A DNA stretch of 64,000 nucleotides from Hyphomicrobiales bacterium (GTDB lineage Bacteria > Pseudomonadota > Alphaproteobacteria > Rhizobiales > Rhizobiaceae): NCBI GenBank assembly GCA_900466575.1, contig UBMP01000001.1, forward strand, positions 1-64,000, in the 5' to 3' direction. The position numbers and the translations under genes were made by a program. The notes below the pieces were generated by a model. The model saw only the letters and a list, made by a program, of their open reading frames with translations. It was not told the DNA's origin and ran no database searches. This document shows, piece by piece, positions 7,406-16,325 of the stretch. The first letter of the stretch is position 1; each line of letters starts with the position of its first letter.

Positions 7406-7440
7406 CTTAATTTATCATGCCCCCACGCTGATAAATTGAG
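7406..7440. repeat. Inverted repeat between the cytochrome c' and sod genes
   Basis: AATTTATCA (7409-7417) and TGATAAATT (7429-7437) form perfect nine-base arms around a GC-rich 11-base centre. The arms extend to 12 bases with one mismatch. AT-rich arms around a GC-rich centre are more like a protein-binding site than a terminator. It lies about 150 bases upstream of the cytochrome c' start. No regulator is assigned. Confidence 0.5.
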
Positions 7441-7493
7441 AACAATGCGGCTGTACTGTCTGCAAAAGCGAGCAGAAAGCCGCGGCTATCCAC

Positions 7494-7525
7494 GAAAAAG
7501 CCCGCCGCGCGAAGCGCAGCGGGCT
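7494..7525 (-). terminator. Intrinsic terminator of the superoxide dismutase gene
   Basis: On the minus strand a GC-rich stem (AGCCCGCTGCGC with GCGCGGCGGGCT, TTC loop) ends in CTTTTTC about 22 bases after the sod stop codon. Confidence 0.85.
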
Positions 7526-7547
7526 CCATTGAAGCGAGATGAAAGCC

Positions 7548-8150
7548 TTACTTTGCAGCGGCTTCGTACATTTCGAGCACGTAGTCCCAGTTGATCAGGC
7601 TGTCGACGAAGGCTTCGAGATACTTCGGACGCGCGTTGCGGTAGTCGATGTAATAGGAGTGTTCCCAGACGTCGACGCCGAGAATCGGCGATGCGCCATG
7701 AACGAGCGGGTTCTCGCCGTTCGGGGTCTTGGAGATTTCGAGCTTGCCGTTCTTGACGGAGAGCCAGGCCCAGCCGGAGCCGAACTGCGTCGTACCGGCG
7801 GCGATGAAATCAGCGCGGAACTTGTCATAGCCGCCGAGGTCGCTGTCGATGGCGGCCTGCAGCTTGCCCGGAAGCGACTTGCCGCCGCCGTTCTTCTTCA
7901 TCCACTTCCAGAAATGGATGTGGTTGTAATGCTGCGCAGCGTTGTTGAAGAGACCGGCATTGGTGCCGAAGGACTTCTTGACGACTTCCTCGACCGAAAG
8001 ATCGGCGAGGCCAGCTTCTTCAGCCAGCTTGTTGCCGTTGGTCACATAGGCCTGATGGTGCTTGTCGTGGTGATATTCGAGCGTTTCCTTCGACATGAAA
8101 GGCACGAGTGCTTCGTAGTCATACGGAAGGGCGGGAAGTTCGAAAGCCAT
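7548..8150 (-). CDS. sodB: Fe-type superoxide dismutase
   Basis: SodB converts superoxide to oxygen and hydrogen peroxide in the cytoplasm. The 200-residue length is standard. Metal ligands are visible as H27 (YHHDKHH), H77 (QHYNH), D160 and H164 (DVWEHSYYIDY). The NNAAQ segment before the second ligand is typical of iron enzymes, although cambialistic use of Mn cannot be excluded by eye. It has its own promoter and terminator, so it is probably a single-gene unit. Confidence 0.95.
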   Translation of the reverse strand: MAFELPALPYDYEALVPFMSKETLEYHHDKHHQAYVTNGNKLAEEAGLADLSVEEVVKKSFGTNAGLFNNAAQHYNHIHFWKWMKKNGGGKSLPGKLQAAIDSDLGGYDKFRADFIAAGTTQFGSGWAWLSVKNGKLEISKTPNGENPLVHGASPILGVDVWEHSYYIDYRNARPKYLEAFVDSLINWDYVLEMYEAAAK

Positions 8151-8200
8151 CTTGGTCTCTCCTTGATGTCCATTGCGGGGGATTGAAACGGATGAAGTGG

Positions 8201-8229
8201 AACATAGGTGTGTGACACTTGCGAGGCAA
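8201..8229 (-). promoter_or_regulatory. Likely promoter of sodB
   Basis: On the minus strand TTGCCT and TATGTT are separated by 17 bases, about 50 bases upstream of the sod start codon. Good match to a housekeeping promoter. Confidence 0.6.
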
Positions 8230-8328
8230 CCGCAACAATCGGAAAATTTGAGGCTTTTTTACAGAATGCGCGGTCCGTTTCCGCCCTCCGTACATCCAAG
8301 ATGGCAATGCCAGATGGCACGAATATCG

Positions 8329-8715
8329 TCAGATCGGCAGGATGCCTTCCTTATGGGCGATCAGCCCCGGCTTGGCCGTCATCAGCATCAGTCCCTCGTG
8401 GCGAGCCTGCGCCAGCAACAGGCGTGCAAAGGAATCGACCGGCAGGTCCTCGAAGACGCCGACGCCCATCGCATGCTCGGAGCGTACAGGCACCTCGACA
8501 TAGCCCGCATCCAGAAGGCCGCGCCGCAGGAGCCGAAGATCGACGGGGGGACCATCGAAGCCCGAGGCCCCGCGCAAACCGATCTCCCAGATGCTGACGG
8601 CACTGAAATGAAGTTCATTGCCTTCATCCAGAATGAGCCGCCGCGCCGCGTCGTCGAGATGCACGCTGTCTGCGGCAACCCACAGAAGGACCGGGGTATC
8701 GAGCAGGATCTTCAA
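8329..8715 (-). CDS. vapC: PIN-domain VapC-like toxin with missing acidic residues
   Basis: The 128-residue protein has the PIN-domain layout of VapC ribonucleases: LLDTPVLLW (D6), SAVSIWEIGL (E44), then PVDSFARLLLAQA and LMTAKPGLIAH. Active relatives usually read DPFDRLL and T.D in the last two motifs; here the catalytic Asp positions are A97 and K115. Only two of the four metal-binding acids remain, so nuclease activity is doubtful. It overlaps its antitoxin gene by four bases, the standard arrangement. It may be an inactivated toxin or one with altered chemistry. Confidence 0.8.
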   Translation of the reverse strand: MKILLDTPVLLWVAADSVHLDDAARRLILDEGNELHFSAVSIWEIGLRGASGFDGPPVDLRLLRRGLLDAGYVEVPVRSEHAMGVGVFEDLPVDSFARLLLAQARHEGLMLMTAKPGLIAHKEGILPI

Positions 8716-8951
8716 AAGAAACCTCCCAGCAGACCATCAACCTCAGCCGACCCCGAGGCCTCGAACGTGTCGGCGCGTTTGACATGGCCCTTGAGAAAGC
8801 CGATCCGGCCCGTGGTCAGGGGTTCCTCGATCGGGACGATCCGCGCCACCGGCTTGCCGGCGCGCGCCAGGATCACGGTCTCGCCGCGTTCGACCTCTTC
8901 GATCAACCGCGACAGATGTGTCTTGGCCGCGTGCACATTGACCTGACGCAT
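8712..8951 (-). CDS. vapB: Phd/VapB-type antitoxin
   Basis: The 79-residue protein begins MRQVNVHAAKTHLSRLIEEVERGETVILARAGKPVARIVP, the Phd/YefM DNA-binding dimer fold, and ends with an acidic then aromatic tail (EVDGLLGGFF) that would wrap the toxin. It is the upstream gene of the pair, with the toxin start codon inside its stop. Such antitoxins repress their own operon. Confidence 0.9.
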   Translation of the reverse strand: MRQVNVHAAKTHLSRLIEEVERGETVILARAGKPVARIVPIEEPLTTGRIGFLKGHVKRADTFEASGSAEVDGLLGGFF

Positions 8952-9179
8952 GAACCTCTCCCGTGAGACTGACTAAGTTCCATTGGTCTAGTCCGGGACA
9001 AGCCCCGTTTCAAGCCGTAACGGAATGGATCTTCCCTAATTCTGGGGACCACCGGTAACCGCGTGTAAGTATTCGATAGTGTTTCCTGCGATAAAACAGA
9101 ACTCCGCGCAAGAATGCCGCCAATGGAAATGCGGCCGTTACACCGTCTGACGTGACTTTGACGAGATGAAAGAGCCGGG

Positions 9180-10109
9180 ATGCTGCAAGCGCTGAAGATA
9201 GACCGAAACCGCGACGAGGCGTTCGATCGCATCACCGCGCTGGTGCGGGATATCTTCAATGTGGAGATCGCGGCCATTTCGCTCATCGAAGGCGAAACGC
9301 AGCGTTTCCGCTCGATACAGGGTCTCGACTTGACGGAAATCCCGCTGGAAGCGAGCTTCTGCCGCGCGACATGGCGTGAAGGCGCAACCGTGGTTCTGCA
9401 GGACACGCTGGAGGACGAGGAGTTCCGCGATCATGCGCTGGTCAGGGAAACGGGCTTGCGCTTCTATGCGGGCGTGGTTCTGCGCACCGCCGAAGGCATG
9501 CCGATCGGAACCATATGCGCCATGGACAGCAAGCCCCGCGCCTTCTCCGAGCGGGAAATGCGCGTTCTGGAAAACCTGGCGCTGATTGCCTCCAACGAAT
9601 TCCAGCTCCGCGAATTCGCCCACCACGACGCGCTGACCGGCGCCCTCACCCGCCGGCATTTCATGCACGAAACGGCCAGGCTCTGCGAAATTGCCGCGCG
9701 CAAGAAGCTGCAGGTCACGGTCATCATGCTCGATGTCGATCACTTCAAATCCGTCAACGACCAGTTTGGCCATGCCTCGGGCGACGAGGTGCTGCGCTCG
9801 CTGGCCGCAGCCTGCAAGGCCAATCTGCGGGAGTTTGATATCGTGGGCCGGATGGGCGGCGAGGAGTTCGCCATCGCGCTCGAAGGCGCCCCCGAGGACT
9901 CCGCCCGAACCGCCGAGCGCCTCCGCCGCGCCATCTCCCGCCTGCAGTTCACCTTCGATGAAGCCCCGATGCGCGTCACCGCCAGCTTCGGCGTCGCCTC
10001 GCTGCGCAAGAGCGAACGCGACGTCACCGCAGCCCTCGCCCGCGCCGACAAGGCCCTCTACAAGGCCAAGGCCGACGGCCGCGACCGCGTGGTCGTCAGC
10101 AACGGCTGA
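9180..10109 (+). CDS. GAF-GGDEF diguanylate cyclase
   Basis: The 309-residue protein has an N-terminal GAF sensor domain (about residues 10-140) and a C-terminal GGDEF domain (about 150-305). The active-site loop reads GGEEF, and a product-inhibition I-site RxxD (REFD) lies five residues before it, so it should make cyclic di-GMP and be feedback inhibited. There is no membrane segment, so it acts in the cytoplasm. No phosphodiesterase or effector gene is adjacent. The start is the first ATG of the frame and lacks a strong ribosome site. Confidence 0.9.
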   Translation: MLQALKIDRNRDEAFDRITALVRDIFNVEIAAISLIEGETQRFRSIQGLDLTEIPLEASFCRATWREGATVVLQDTLEDEEFRDHALVRETGLRFYAGVVLRTAEGMPIGTICAMDSKPRAFSEREMRVLENLALIASNEFQLREFAHHDALTGALTRRHFMHETARLCEIAARKKLQVTVIMLDVDHFKSVNDQFGHASGDEVLRSLAAACKANLREFDIVGRMGGEEFAIALEGAPEDSARTAERLRRAISRLQFTFDEAPMRVTASFGVASLRKSERDVTAALARADKALYKAKADGRDRVVVSNG

Positions 10110-10169
10110 CCGGACGCACATGACCAAACCCCTCCTGGCCGCAGCCTGAACGACGGCACCGCGTCCGAA

Positions 10170-10239
10170 GCACCCTGGATCTCCTTGCTTCTACGCAATT
10201 CCGGACGCGAAACCGGTTCCCACTTCGGCTCGGCAAGCT
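10170..10239. repeat. Degenerate rhizobial intergenic repeat fragment
   Basis: The stretch ACGCAATTCCGGACGCGAAA and the following ACCGGTTCCCACTTCGGCT look like a decayed copy of an element common in rhizobial intergenic regions (ACGCAATTCCGGACGC-AAAACC...). Assignment is from memory of the family and is not computed. No gene lies between the cyclase and the restriction-modification pseudogene. Confidence 0.35.
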
Positions 10240-13200
10240 TCAGCGCCGCGCCCCCTTCATCGCCTCGGTGATCTCCATCGTCTCGACAGAGACGCGGGTG
10301 ACGCGACCGATCAGGTCGATGACATGCTCCTTGTAGTCGGCGAAGCGATAGGTGTTGAACTTCTCGCGGATCGTCGGGTCCTTCGGCGTCTTCTCCTTGT
10401 ACTGGTCGAGGATCCATTCGAGCCCCGAGCGGTTGCCGAGCCGATAGGAGAACGCCGCCTTCGGAATGCCGGATAGCACCGTCTCGCCGTCAATGCGGAT
10501 CACGCCATTGTCCGGGTCGGCCTTCAGGATCGTCTTCGGGGCGACACCCGCCTCGCGCGCCTTCTCGTCCGGCACATCGGCGCGGGAGACCGGCCACGGC
10601 TCGACCGTCTCGTAGCCGATATGCAGCGCCATCAGCCGCCTGCCCCATTCCGCCCATTGGCGGAAATCGGGATAGAAGGGAATGCGCGGAAACTCGCGCT
10701 TCAGGTTTAGCGCATAGGTCTCGCGGTAAACCGGATCGTGCAGCACGCCATAGACATAGTGGAAGATATCTTCCTTGGTGATCGCGGCCGCCTTCTTCGC
10801 TCTCCCCCCTTGAGGGGGAGATGTCCCGTCAGGGACAGAGGGGGGTGTTGCGGCAGACGCCGCGGCAGATGTGGCACCCTCCTTTGCCAACTCCGCCGAC
10901 ACGTCCTCCGCAGGAGCGGGTGCCTTGCCGTAATGCGCCTGAAACTGCCGAAGTCCCCAGTCGGTGATGTTGTCGATCCGCTCGCCGGTGGGGATGTAGC
11001 GGTAGAGGGGAACGCCAAGACTACTGCCGTTACCTGTCTTTAGTAAGCAAATATCAAATGGCGCTGAAACTGCTAGAGCTGCGAACGGCTGACTCGCCTG
11101 CATGCCGTGAAACGCTATAAGTGGCGGCATTTCCGAGCGTTGAAGCCTAGGCGGCTTAAGTGAAGCCGATTGAAACATCACGCTAATAAGTTCTGGACTA
11201 TACAAAAATGGCCGCTTGACGAACGGACGATAGCTCGCGTCATGAATGTTTTGCGCATCTATTTCCAAGAGCCGTCCGGATCGAAAACGGCGCTCTAATT
11301 CTCGGTCCCATTTTATCTGCTCCGAAGAGGCCGTACCACGCCGAATCTCATTTAACCGATTTGCGAACCACGTCACTCTATCGGTAAGCGCGATATCATT
11401 GTGTGCGTAGAGCCATTCGTCCTTCTTCGTTTGAATACCGTTTGAAAACAATTGGAATATTGCTTGGTCTTTCGTACCGCTCTTCTTCGACTTTAATTGC
11501 TTACTTACAGCAGGGACAAAATCAGCCCAGTTATTAGTTGAGAGATTAATCCAATTAAATTTCTTGTCTGGCTCCACCCTTTCGAGGTTTAGACCCGATA
11601 GCTTGGACGTTGCCAAGTACGCTAGTTTATCGATTGCAGTATCAAGCTCGGGGCGGCGGCAATAGTAAATCTTGCATCCCTTTTTTCCACGGCGCTTGAC
11701 CAAGAATGAGATTGCCACGCCTGTCTGTATACCAAATACATTATGTTTGGTGCCCGAAAGCTTGGGATTTTCACGCACATCTCCGCCAAGGTCCACGACA
11801 TATATTTCGTTGAACTCCTCCTCAACACTGCGCCGAAAACCATCGAAGGCCGCCTTTTCGATAAAATTTCTGTTTGTAATCAGTGCGAGGACGCCATCAT
11901 CGTGCAACCTGTCGGAGGCCCAGCGAAAGAATCGCGTGTACATATCGTAAACTGCGTTTTTGTTTTGAGCTGTACCTTTTGCAATATAACTTTCCCTAAT
12001 ACTGTCATCTATATGCTTGTAGGGGCGATTGGGATTGCGTGCGTTGAAGTTGTCTTGCCACGCATTATACGGCGGATTGCCGATAATGACCGAAATCTTG
12101 CGGGCATTCTGCCGCTTCACGCGCTTGATGTTTTCGTCCGAAAGCGCGCCGAAGAGATCGCCCACATGCTGCCCGGTCTTGATGTTGCGCCAGCTTGCGC
12201 GGATCGCCGCGGAAATATTCGAGCAGTTCGCAGATGAACGTGCCGGTGCCGGTCGCCGGGTCGAGGATTTCGACATGCTCGTCGATAAGGTTCTTGCCGA
12301 AATGCTTCTCGCAGAGCCAGTCGGCGCCCTCGATCATGAACTTGACGATCTCGTTGGGCGTATAGACCACGCCGAGACGGTCGGCCTTCTTGGCGTCGTA
12401 GATCTTGTAGAAATTCTCGTAGATGACCTTGAGGAAGGTCTGCTTCTCGGCATGGCTGCTGATCTGCGCCGCGTTTGACCGGATCGCCGCATAGTAAGGC
12501 TCCAGCGCCTTCAGCGTCTCCTTCTTCACCGCGCCGATGAAGAACTTCTCTTCCAGCTCGTAAAGCTCGTGCGCGATGTTGTTCTTGCGGTGGAAATCGC
12601 CCTCGTCGAAGACATGGGCGAAGATCTCTTCCGTAAGGACATGCTGGATCAGCATCTCGCGAACATCCGCCTCGGTCAGCGTCGGATTGATCGTCTCCTT
12701 GCATGTCTCCAGGAAGCGCTCGGCCGCCTGCCGGAACACCGTATTCTGCGCATAGGCCGTCTCGATGCGCTGACGCAGCGCGTCGAGCACGGTCGGCAGG
12801 TCTGCCTTGAACGTCTCTACCGCCTTGCGGAATTCCGCGATTTCCGGGCGCTCATAGCTGAAGAAGAGCGACACGAGACGGAGCAGGCGTTCCGTGTCGG
12901 TCATCGAGGCGCGCATGACCTCCTGCCGGTTCTGGATCAGCACCGCGACGTCGGAATTCTCAAAGATGATATTGTCCTGCGGATAGCCCTTGGCGAGCTT
13001 CTTGCGGATTTCCTCGTCGAGATCGTCCTTGGTGTCCTTCGCCTCCCAATAGCCGAGCGGCACCCGGATATCGTGCAGCACGGTTCCATCCGGATAGACG
13101 GTGGACTTCATCGACGTGTCATAGGGCAGTTCAGCCACGAAAATCAGCTTCTGCGCGTTCGCCCAGTTGTCGAGCAGGCGATGAAACGCCTGCCGAACGA

Positions 13201-13279
13201 TCATCTCGTTGTTCTGGGCCGAAATCTTGCGAAGCCGATCGACGTCGGCGAGATATTGATTGATCAGCTGCTGGCTCAT
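10240..13279 (-). pseudogene. Broken single-chain restriction-modification enzyme (type ISP/IIG-like)
   Basis: Two minus-strand frames together make one decayed gene. The first part (start 13279, AGAGGG upstream) has a possible PD-(D/E)XK nuclease motif (VLHDIRVPLGYWEAKD) and methyltransferase motif I (DPATGTGTF). The second part carries motif IV (NPPYN) and a type ISP-like C-terminal domain (FHYVYGVLHDPVYRETY) that usually recognises DNA. The frame shifts near 12190-12215, and the residues between motif I and motif IV are about 60 fewer than in intact relatives, including the expected EI.ANE...LPYY..NLNIE segment. So both a deletion and a frameshift are present. A palindromic repeat is inserted in frame near 10801-10837 and the middle is AT-rich. 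Confidence 0.8.
10801..10837. repeat. Palindromic repeat inside the restriction-modification gene
   Basis: Two consecutive hairpins, TCTCCCCCCTTGAGGGGGAGA and then TGTCCC-GTCA-GGGACA, followed by GAGGGGGGTGTTGCGG, match a repeat type I know from rhizobial intergenic DNA. Here it sits within coding sequence and is read as a Pro/Ser/Gly linker (TPPSVPDGTSPPQGG) without breaking the frame. Confidence 0.65.
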
Positions 13280-13430
13280 GATTCCCTCTGGGGCGAGCCT
13301 AGCGGCAAGGCTCACCCTTGGGTAGCGGGTGTTTCGGCGCTGTCCGGTCGGAGGCGCGGGAATTCAGTGTCGCACGGGATGGAAGACCGGGGATTGCAAG
13401 GCGGTGGGCGGCTGCTTGTGGCCGCTCCCC

Positions 13431-13606
13431 CTCTCTTGCGATTTCTAACACTTAGCCTGCGGCTAAGATGTTGAAATCGCTTTCTCCCCCACCAGGGGGG
13501 AGATTGGAGCGAACGGGTCCGGCATCCTCCCCATCTCCCCCCTGGTGGGGGAGAAAGCAAAATCACGGTCTTGGCCGAAGGCTAAGTCGTAGATTTTGCA
13601 AGAGAG
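13431..13606. repeat. Large inverted repeat (two head-to-head rhizobial palindromes)
   Basis: The gene-free stretch 13280-13637 is mostly filled by this element. Left arm 13431-13504 and right arm 13533-13606 are each 74 bases and agree at 61 positions by my hand alignment. The inner 26 bases of each arm (13479-13504 and 13533-13558, containing CCCCCACCAGGGGGG) are perfect inverted copies separated by 28 bases. Each arm also holds its own small hairpin (CTTAGCC...GGCTAAG). It lies between two minus-strand genes. Confidence 0.85.
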
Positions 13607-13637
13607 AGGGTCGAGCCGTAGCCACCTGCCCTCACAA

Positions 13638-14513
13638 TCACCCGCCATGCGCCCAATCCATGTAAAGCCCATAGGCCTTCTCCGTCAGCGGCCCCTTCTG
13701 GTAGTCCCGCCCGTCCAGCTGGATCACCGGCTGCACCTTCGAATAGTTCCCCGACATGAAGACCTCGTCGGCCTTCATGAAATCATCGACCGACAGCGTC
13801 GTCTCGCGCACCTCGACGCCGGCGGCGCGCAAGAGTTTCATGACGCGGGAGCGGGTGATGCCGGCGAGGAACGTGTGGTTCTCGGCGGGCGTATAAGCCA
13901 CGCCGTCCTTGACCATGAAGATATTGGCCGAGCCCGTTTCGGCGACATTGCCCAGCATGTCGCGCACCAGCGCATTGTCGAAGCCGCGCGAGCGGGCTTC
14001 CGACAGGATGCGGCCATTGTTGGGATAGAGGCAGCCGGCCTTGGCATTGGTGGGCATGCATTCCATCGTCGGGCGGCGGAAGGGCGAGAGCGTCAGCTTG
14101 ACGCCCGGCTGATCCTTCGGCGGCATGGCGGCCTCGAAGATGACCAGCGCGAAACGGGTCGATTCCGGATCGACCGCGACGAGCCCGGCGGAGCCGGACT
14201 CACCCCAATACATCGGCTTGATATAGAGCGGGCTGGAGCCGTCGAAACGGGCGATGCCTTCGCGGGCCAGCGCCTCGATCTCCTGCGGGGTCTTGGTGGG
14301 CTTGAGGCCGAGCGCGAGGGCAGACCGGTTGATGCGCTGGCAATGCAGATCAAGATCGGGCGCCACGCCATCGAACCAGCGCGCGCCGTCGAACACCGAC
14401 GAGCCGAGCCACATGGCATGGGTCGACGGACCAGCCACGGGCGGATTGCCGGGCAGCCATTCGCCGTCGATATAGTTCCAGATGGTGATCTTGGTCTCCG
14501 CGCTGCCGTGCAT
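13638..14513 (-). CDS. Class IV aminotransferase (branched-chain amino acid type)
   Basis: The 291-residue PLP enzyme matches branched-chain aminotransferases, which move the amino group between Val, Leu or Ile and 2-oxoglutarate. The PLP lysine is K158 in MPTNAKAGCLYPNNGR; SSVFDGARWF and NVAETGSANIFMVKDG are further family motifs. A D-amino acid or aminodeoxychorismate lyase role within the same fold cannot be excluded. GGAGG ten bases upstream fixes the start. It is divergent from the dehalogenase gene; a TTGACG palindrome lies in the shared 171-base gap. Confidence 0.85.
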   Translation of the reverse strand: MHGSAETKITIWNYIDGEWLPGNPPVAGPSTHAMWLGSSVFDGARWFDGVAPDLDLHCQRINRSALALGLKPTKTPQEIEALAREGIARFDGSSPLYIKPMYWGESGSAGLVAVDPESTRFALVIFEAAMPPKDQPGVKLTLSPFRRPTMECMPTNAKAGCLYPNNGRILSEARSRGFDNALVRDMLGNVAETGSANIFMVKDGVAYTPAENHTFLAGITRSRVMKLLRAAGVEVRETTLSVDDFMKADEVFMSGNYSKVQPVIQLDGRDYQKGPLTEKAYGLYMDWAHGG

Positions 14514-14594
14514 GGCCGCCTCCTCTTCTTCTCATTGGGTCGCCAATGAAGGCGCATTTGGCCGCCGCGTCAACCCGAGGAAAATCCGGGATAT

Positions 14595-14612
14595 ATTGAC
14601 GCGAACGTCAAT
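14595..14612. promoter_or_regulatory. Palindrome in the divergent aminotransferase/dehalogenase gap
   Basis: ATTGACG-CGAA-CGTCAAT forms seven-base perfect arms. A near relative, TTGACGT-GT-ACGTCAA, occurs at 16718-16733 before another minus-strand gene. It may be a regulator site, or simply back-to-back -35 elements. Confidence 0.45.
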
Positions 14613-14684
14613 CTGCCTCATTTTGCGCCGCACAATGGGGAGCCCGCAACCGATTGCGGCCGCACGATAAAAACCGGACGGGAC

Positions 14685-15338
14685 ATGTCATACGCAGCCT
14701 ATGTTTTCGATGCCTACGGCACGCTTTTCGACGTTCACGCGGCCGTGCGCCGCTACGCCGGCGACGTGGGCCCGGACGGGCAGCTTTTCTCCGACGTGTG
14801 GCGCTCCAAGCAGCTCGAATATTCCTGGGTGCGTGCGCTCATGGACGGCTATCAGGACTTCTGGGCGCTGACCGAACAGGCGCTGGACTATGCCTTCTGG
14901 CGCGTGCCGAGCGTCAACAAGACCCTACGCGACAGGCTGCTGCAGGCCTATTGGAAGCTCGACTGCTATCCGGAAGTGCCCGCGACGCTGAAAATGCTGA
15001 AGGCCGGCGGCGCGCGCATCGCCATCCTCTCCAACGGCTCGCCGGCAATGCTGGCGGCGGCGGTGAAGAATTCGGCGCTCGACATGATGATCGACGACAT
15101 CTTCTCGGTCGACGAGATCCGCACCTTCAAGACCGCGCCGCAGGTCTATGACATGGTGACGACTAATTACCGGCTCTATCCCGACGCAGTCTCCTTCCAG
15201 TCGTCCAACCGCTGGGACGTCGCGGGCGCAACCAAATTCGGCTTCCGCACCGTCTGGATCAACCGCAACAACGCGCCCGACGAATACAAGGACTACGGTC
15301 CCTCGCTCATCCTGCCCTCCCTCAACGGATTGGAATAA
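14685..15338 (+). CDS. Haloacid dehalogenase, type II-like HAD hydrolase
   Basis: The 217-residue protein starts [18 protein letters not shown], the HAD motif I of L-2-haloacid dehalogenases with nucleophile D9. Later motifs include ILSNGS (motif II), the lysine region [12 protein letters not shown] and [15 protein letters not shown] (Ser/Asn/Asp of motif IV). These enzymes hydrolyse short 2-halo acids, but many annotated members have unknown substrates. The stop is four bases before tam, so the two are probably cotranscribed. Confidence 0.88.
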   Translation: MSYAAYVFDAYGTLFDVHAAVRRYAGDVGPDGQLFSDVWRSKQLEYSWVRALMDGYQDFWALTEQALDYAFWRVPSVNKTLRDRLLQAYWKLDCYPEVPATLKMLKAGGARIAILSNGSPAMLAAAVKNSALDMMIDDIFSVDEIRTFKTAPQVYDMVTTNYRLYPDAVSFQSSNRWDVAGATKFGFRTVWINRNNAPDEYKDYGPSLILPSLNGLE

Positions 15339-15342
15339 CCCT

Positions 15343-16116
15343 ATGGCCTGGTCGCCGGCGCAGTATCTCAAGTTCGAAGACGAACGCACCCGCCCGGCCC
15401 GCGACCTTCTGGCCCAGGTTCCACTCGATGAACCGGCGCTCGCCATCGACATGGGCTGCGGCCCCGGCAACTCGACGGAGTTGATCGCCGAGCGCTTCGC
15501 GCAGGCACGCGTCGAAGGCATGGATAGCGACGAGAACATGCTCGAGGCCGCGCGCAAGCGTCTGCCGGGCCTCACCTTCTCGCAGGGCGATCTCGGAACC
15601 TGGCTGCCGGCGGAAAAGGCGGACCTGCTCTATGCCAATGCCGTCTTCCAATGGGTGCCGGACCAGCTTGCCGTGCTGAAGCGGTTGATGGCCGAGGGCT
15701 TGAAGACCGGCGGGGTGCTGGCGATCCAGATGCCGGACAATCTGACTGAACCGACGCATCGCCTGATGGAGGAGACGGCGCTGACCGGTCCATGGGCCTC
15801 GCGCTTTGCCGGCGGCAAGGGCAAGCGGCCGGGAATGCCGAGCCCGGCGGACTACATGAACGCGCTCACGCCGCTCTCGTCCCGCGTCGATCTCTGGCAC
15901 ACGGTCTATTATCACCCGCTTGCGAATGCGGAAGCGATCGTCGAATGGGTGAAGGGAACAGGCCTGAGGCCATGGCTCGATCTGCTGGAGGAAAAGGACC
16001 GTCCGGCCTATCTCGAAGCCTATACGGACGCCATCCGCAAGGCCTATCCGCCGCTGAAGGACGGCCGCGTTCTGCTCCGCTTTCCCAGACTTTTCGTTGT
16101 GGCGACAAAGGCTTGA
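15343..16116 (+). CDS. tam: Trans-aconitate 2-methyltransferase
   Basis: Tam uses S-adenosylmethionine to methylate trans-aconitate, a by-product that inhibits the TCA enzyme aconitase. The 257-residue length fits. The SAM-binding motif [14 protein letters not shown] lies at about residues 35-48, and the N-terminal [19 protein letters not shown] is characteristic of the family. It starts four bases after the dehalogenase gene. The following 200 bases before the next gene are AT-rich and show no ORF. Confidence 0.93.
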   Translation: MAWSPAQYLKFEDERTRPARDLLAQVPLDEPALAIDMGCGPGNSTELIAERFAQARVEGMDSDENMLEAARKRLPGLTFSQGDLGTWLPAEKADLLYANAVFQWVPDQLAVLKRLMAEGLKTGGVLAIQMPDNLTEPTHRLMEETALTGPWASRFAGGKGKRPGMPSPADYMNALTPLSSRVDLWHTVYYHPLANAEAIVEWVKGTGLRPWLDLLEEKDRPAYLEAYTDAIRKAYPPLKDGRVLLRFPRLFVVATKA

Positions 16117-16275
16117 GTAAAATTCAATTATCAGAATCTTCGACAATCGAGATTTAAGATAATTTAGATAGATGATTATCGAGAGGAATCGCTGACGGTG
16201 TTGAGATGCCTGATCTCGGCGTCTTCTTTCTGGCCTTGCAGATCCCAAAACTTCGTAAACGCCTCCTCCATAACG

Positions 16276-16300
16276 AAGAAGCCCGGCACGAGGCCGGGCT
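16276..16300 (-). terminator. Intrinsic terminator of the DUF2780-like gene
   Basis: On the minus strand AGCCCGGC-CTCGT-GCCGGGCT is followed by TCTTCGTTA, 26 bases after the stop codon of the next gene. The stem is strong; the T-run is weak. Confidence 0.6.
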
Positions 16301-16325
16301 CAAACAAAGGTCCTTTGAGACCATA

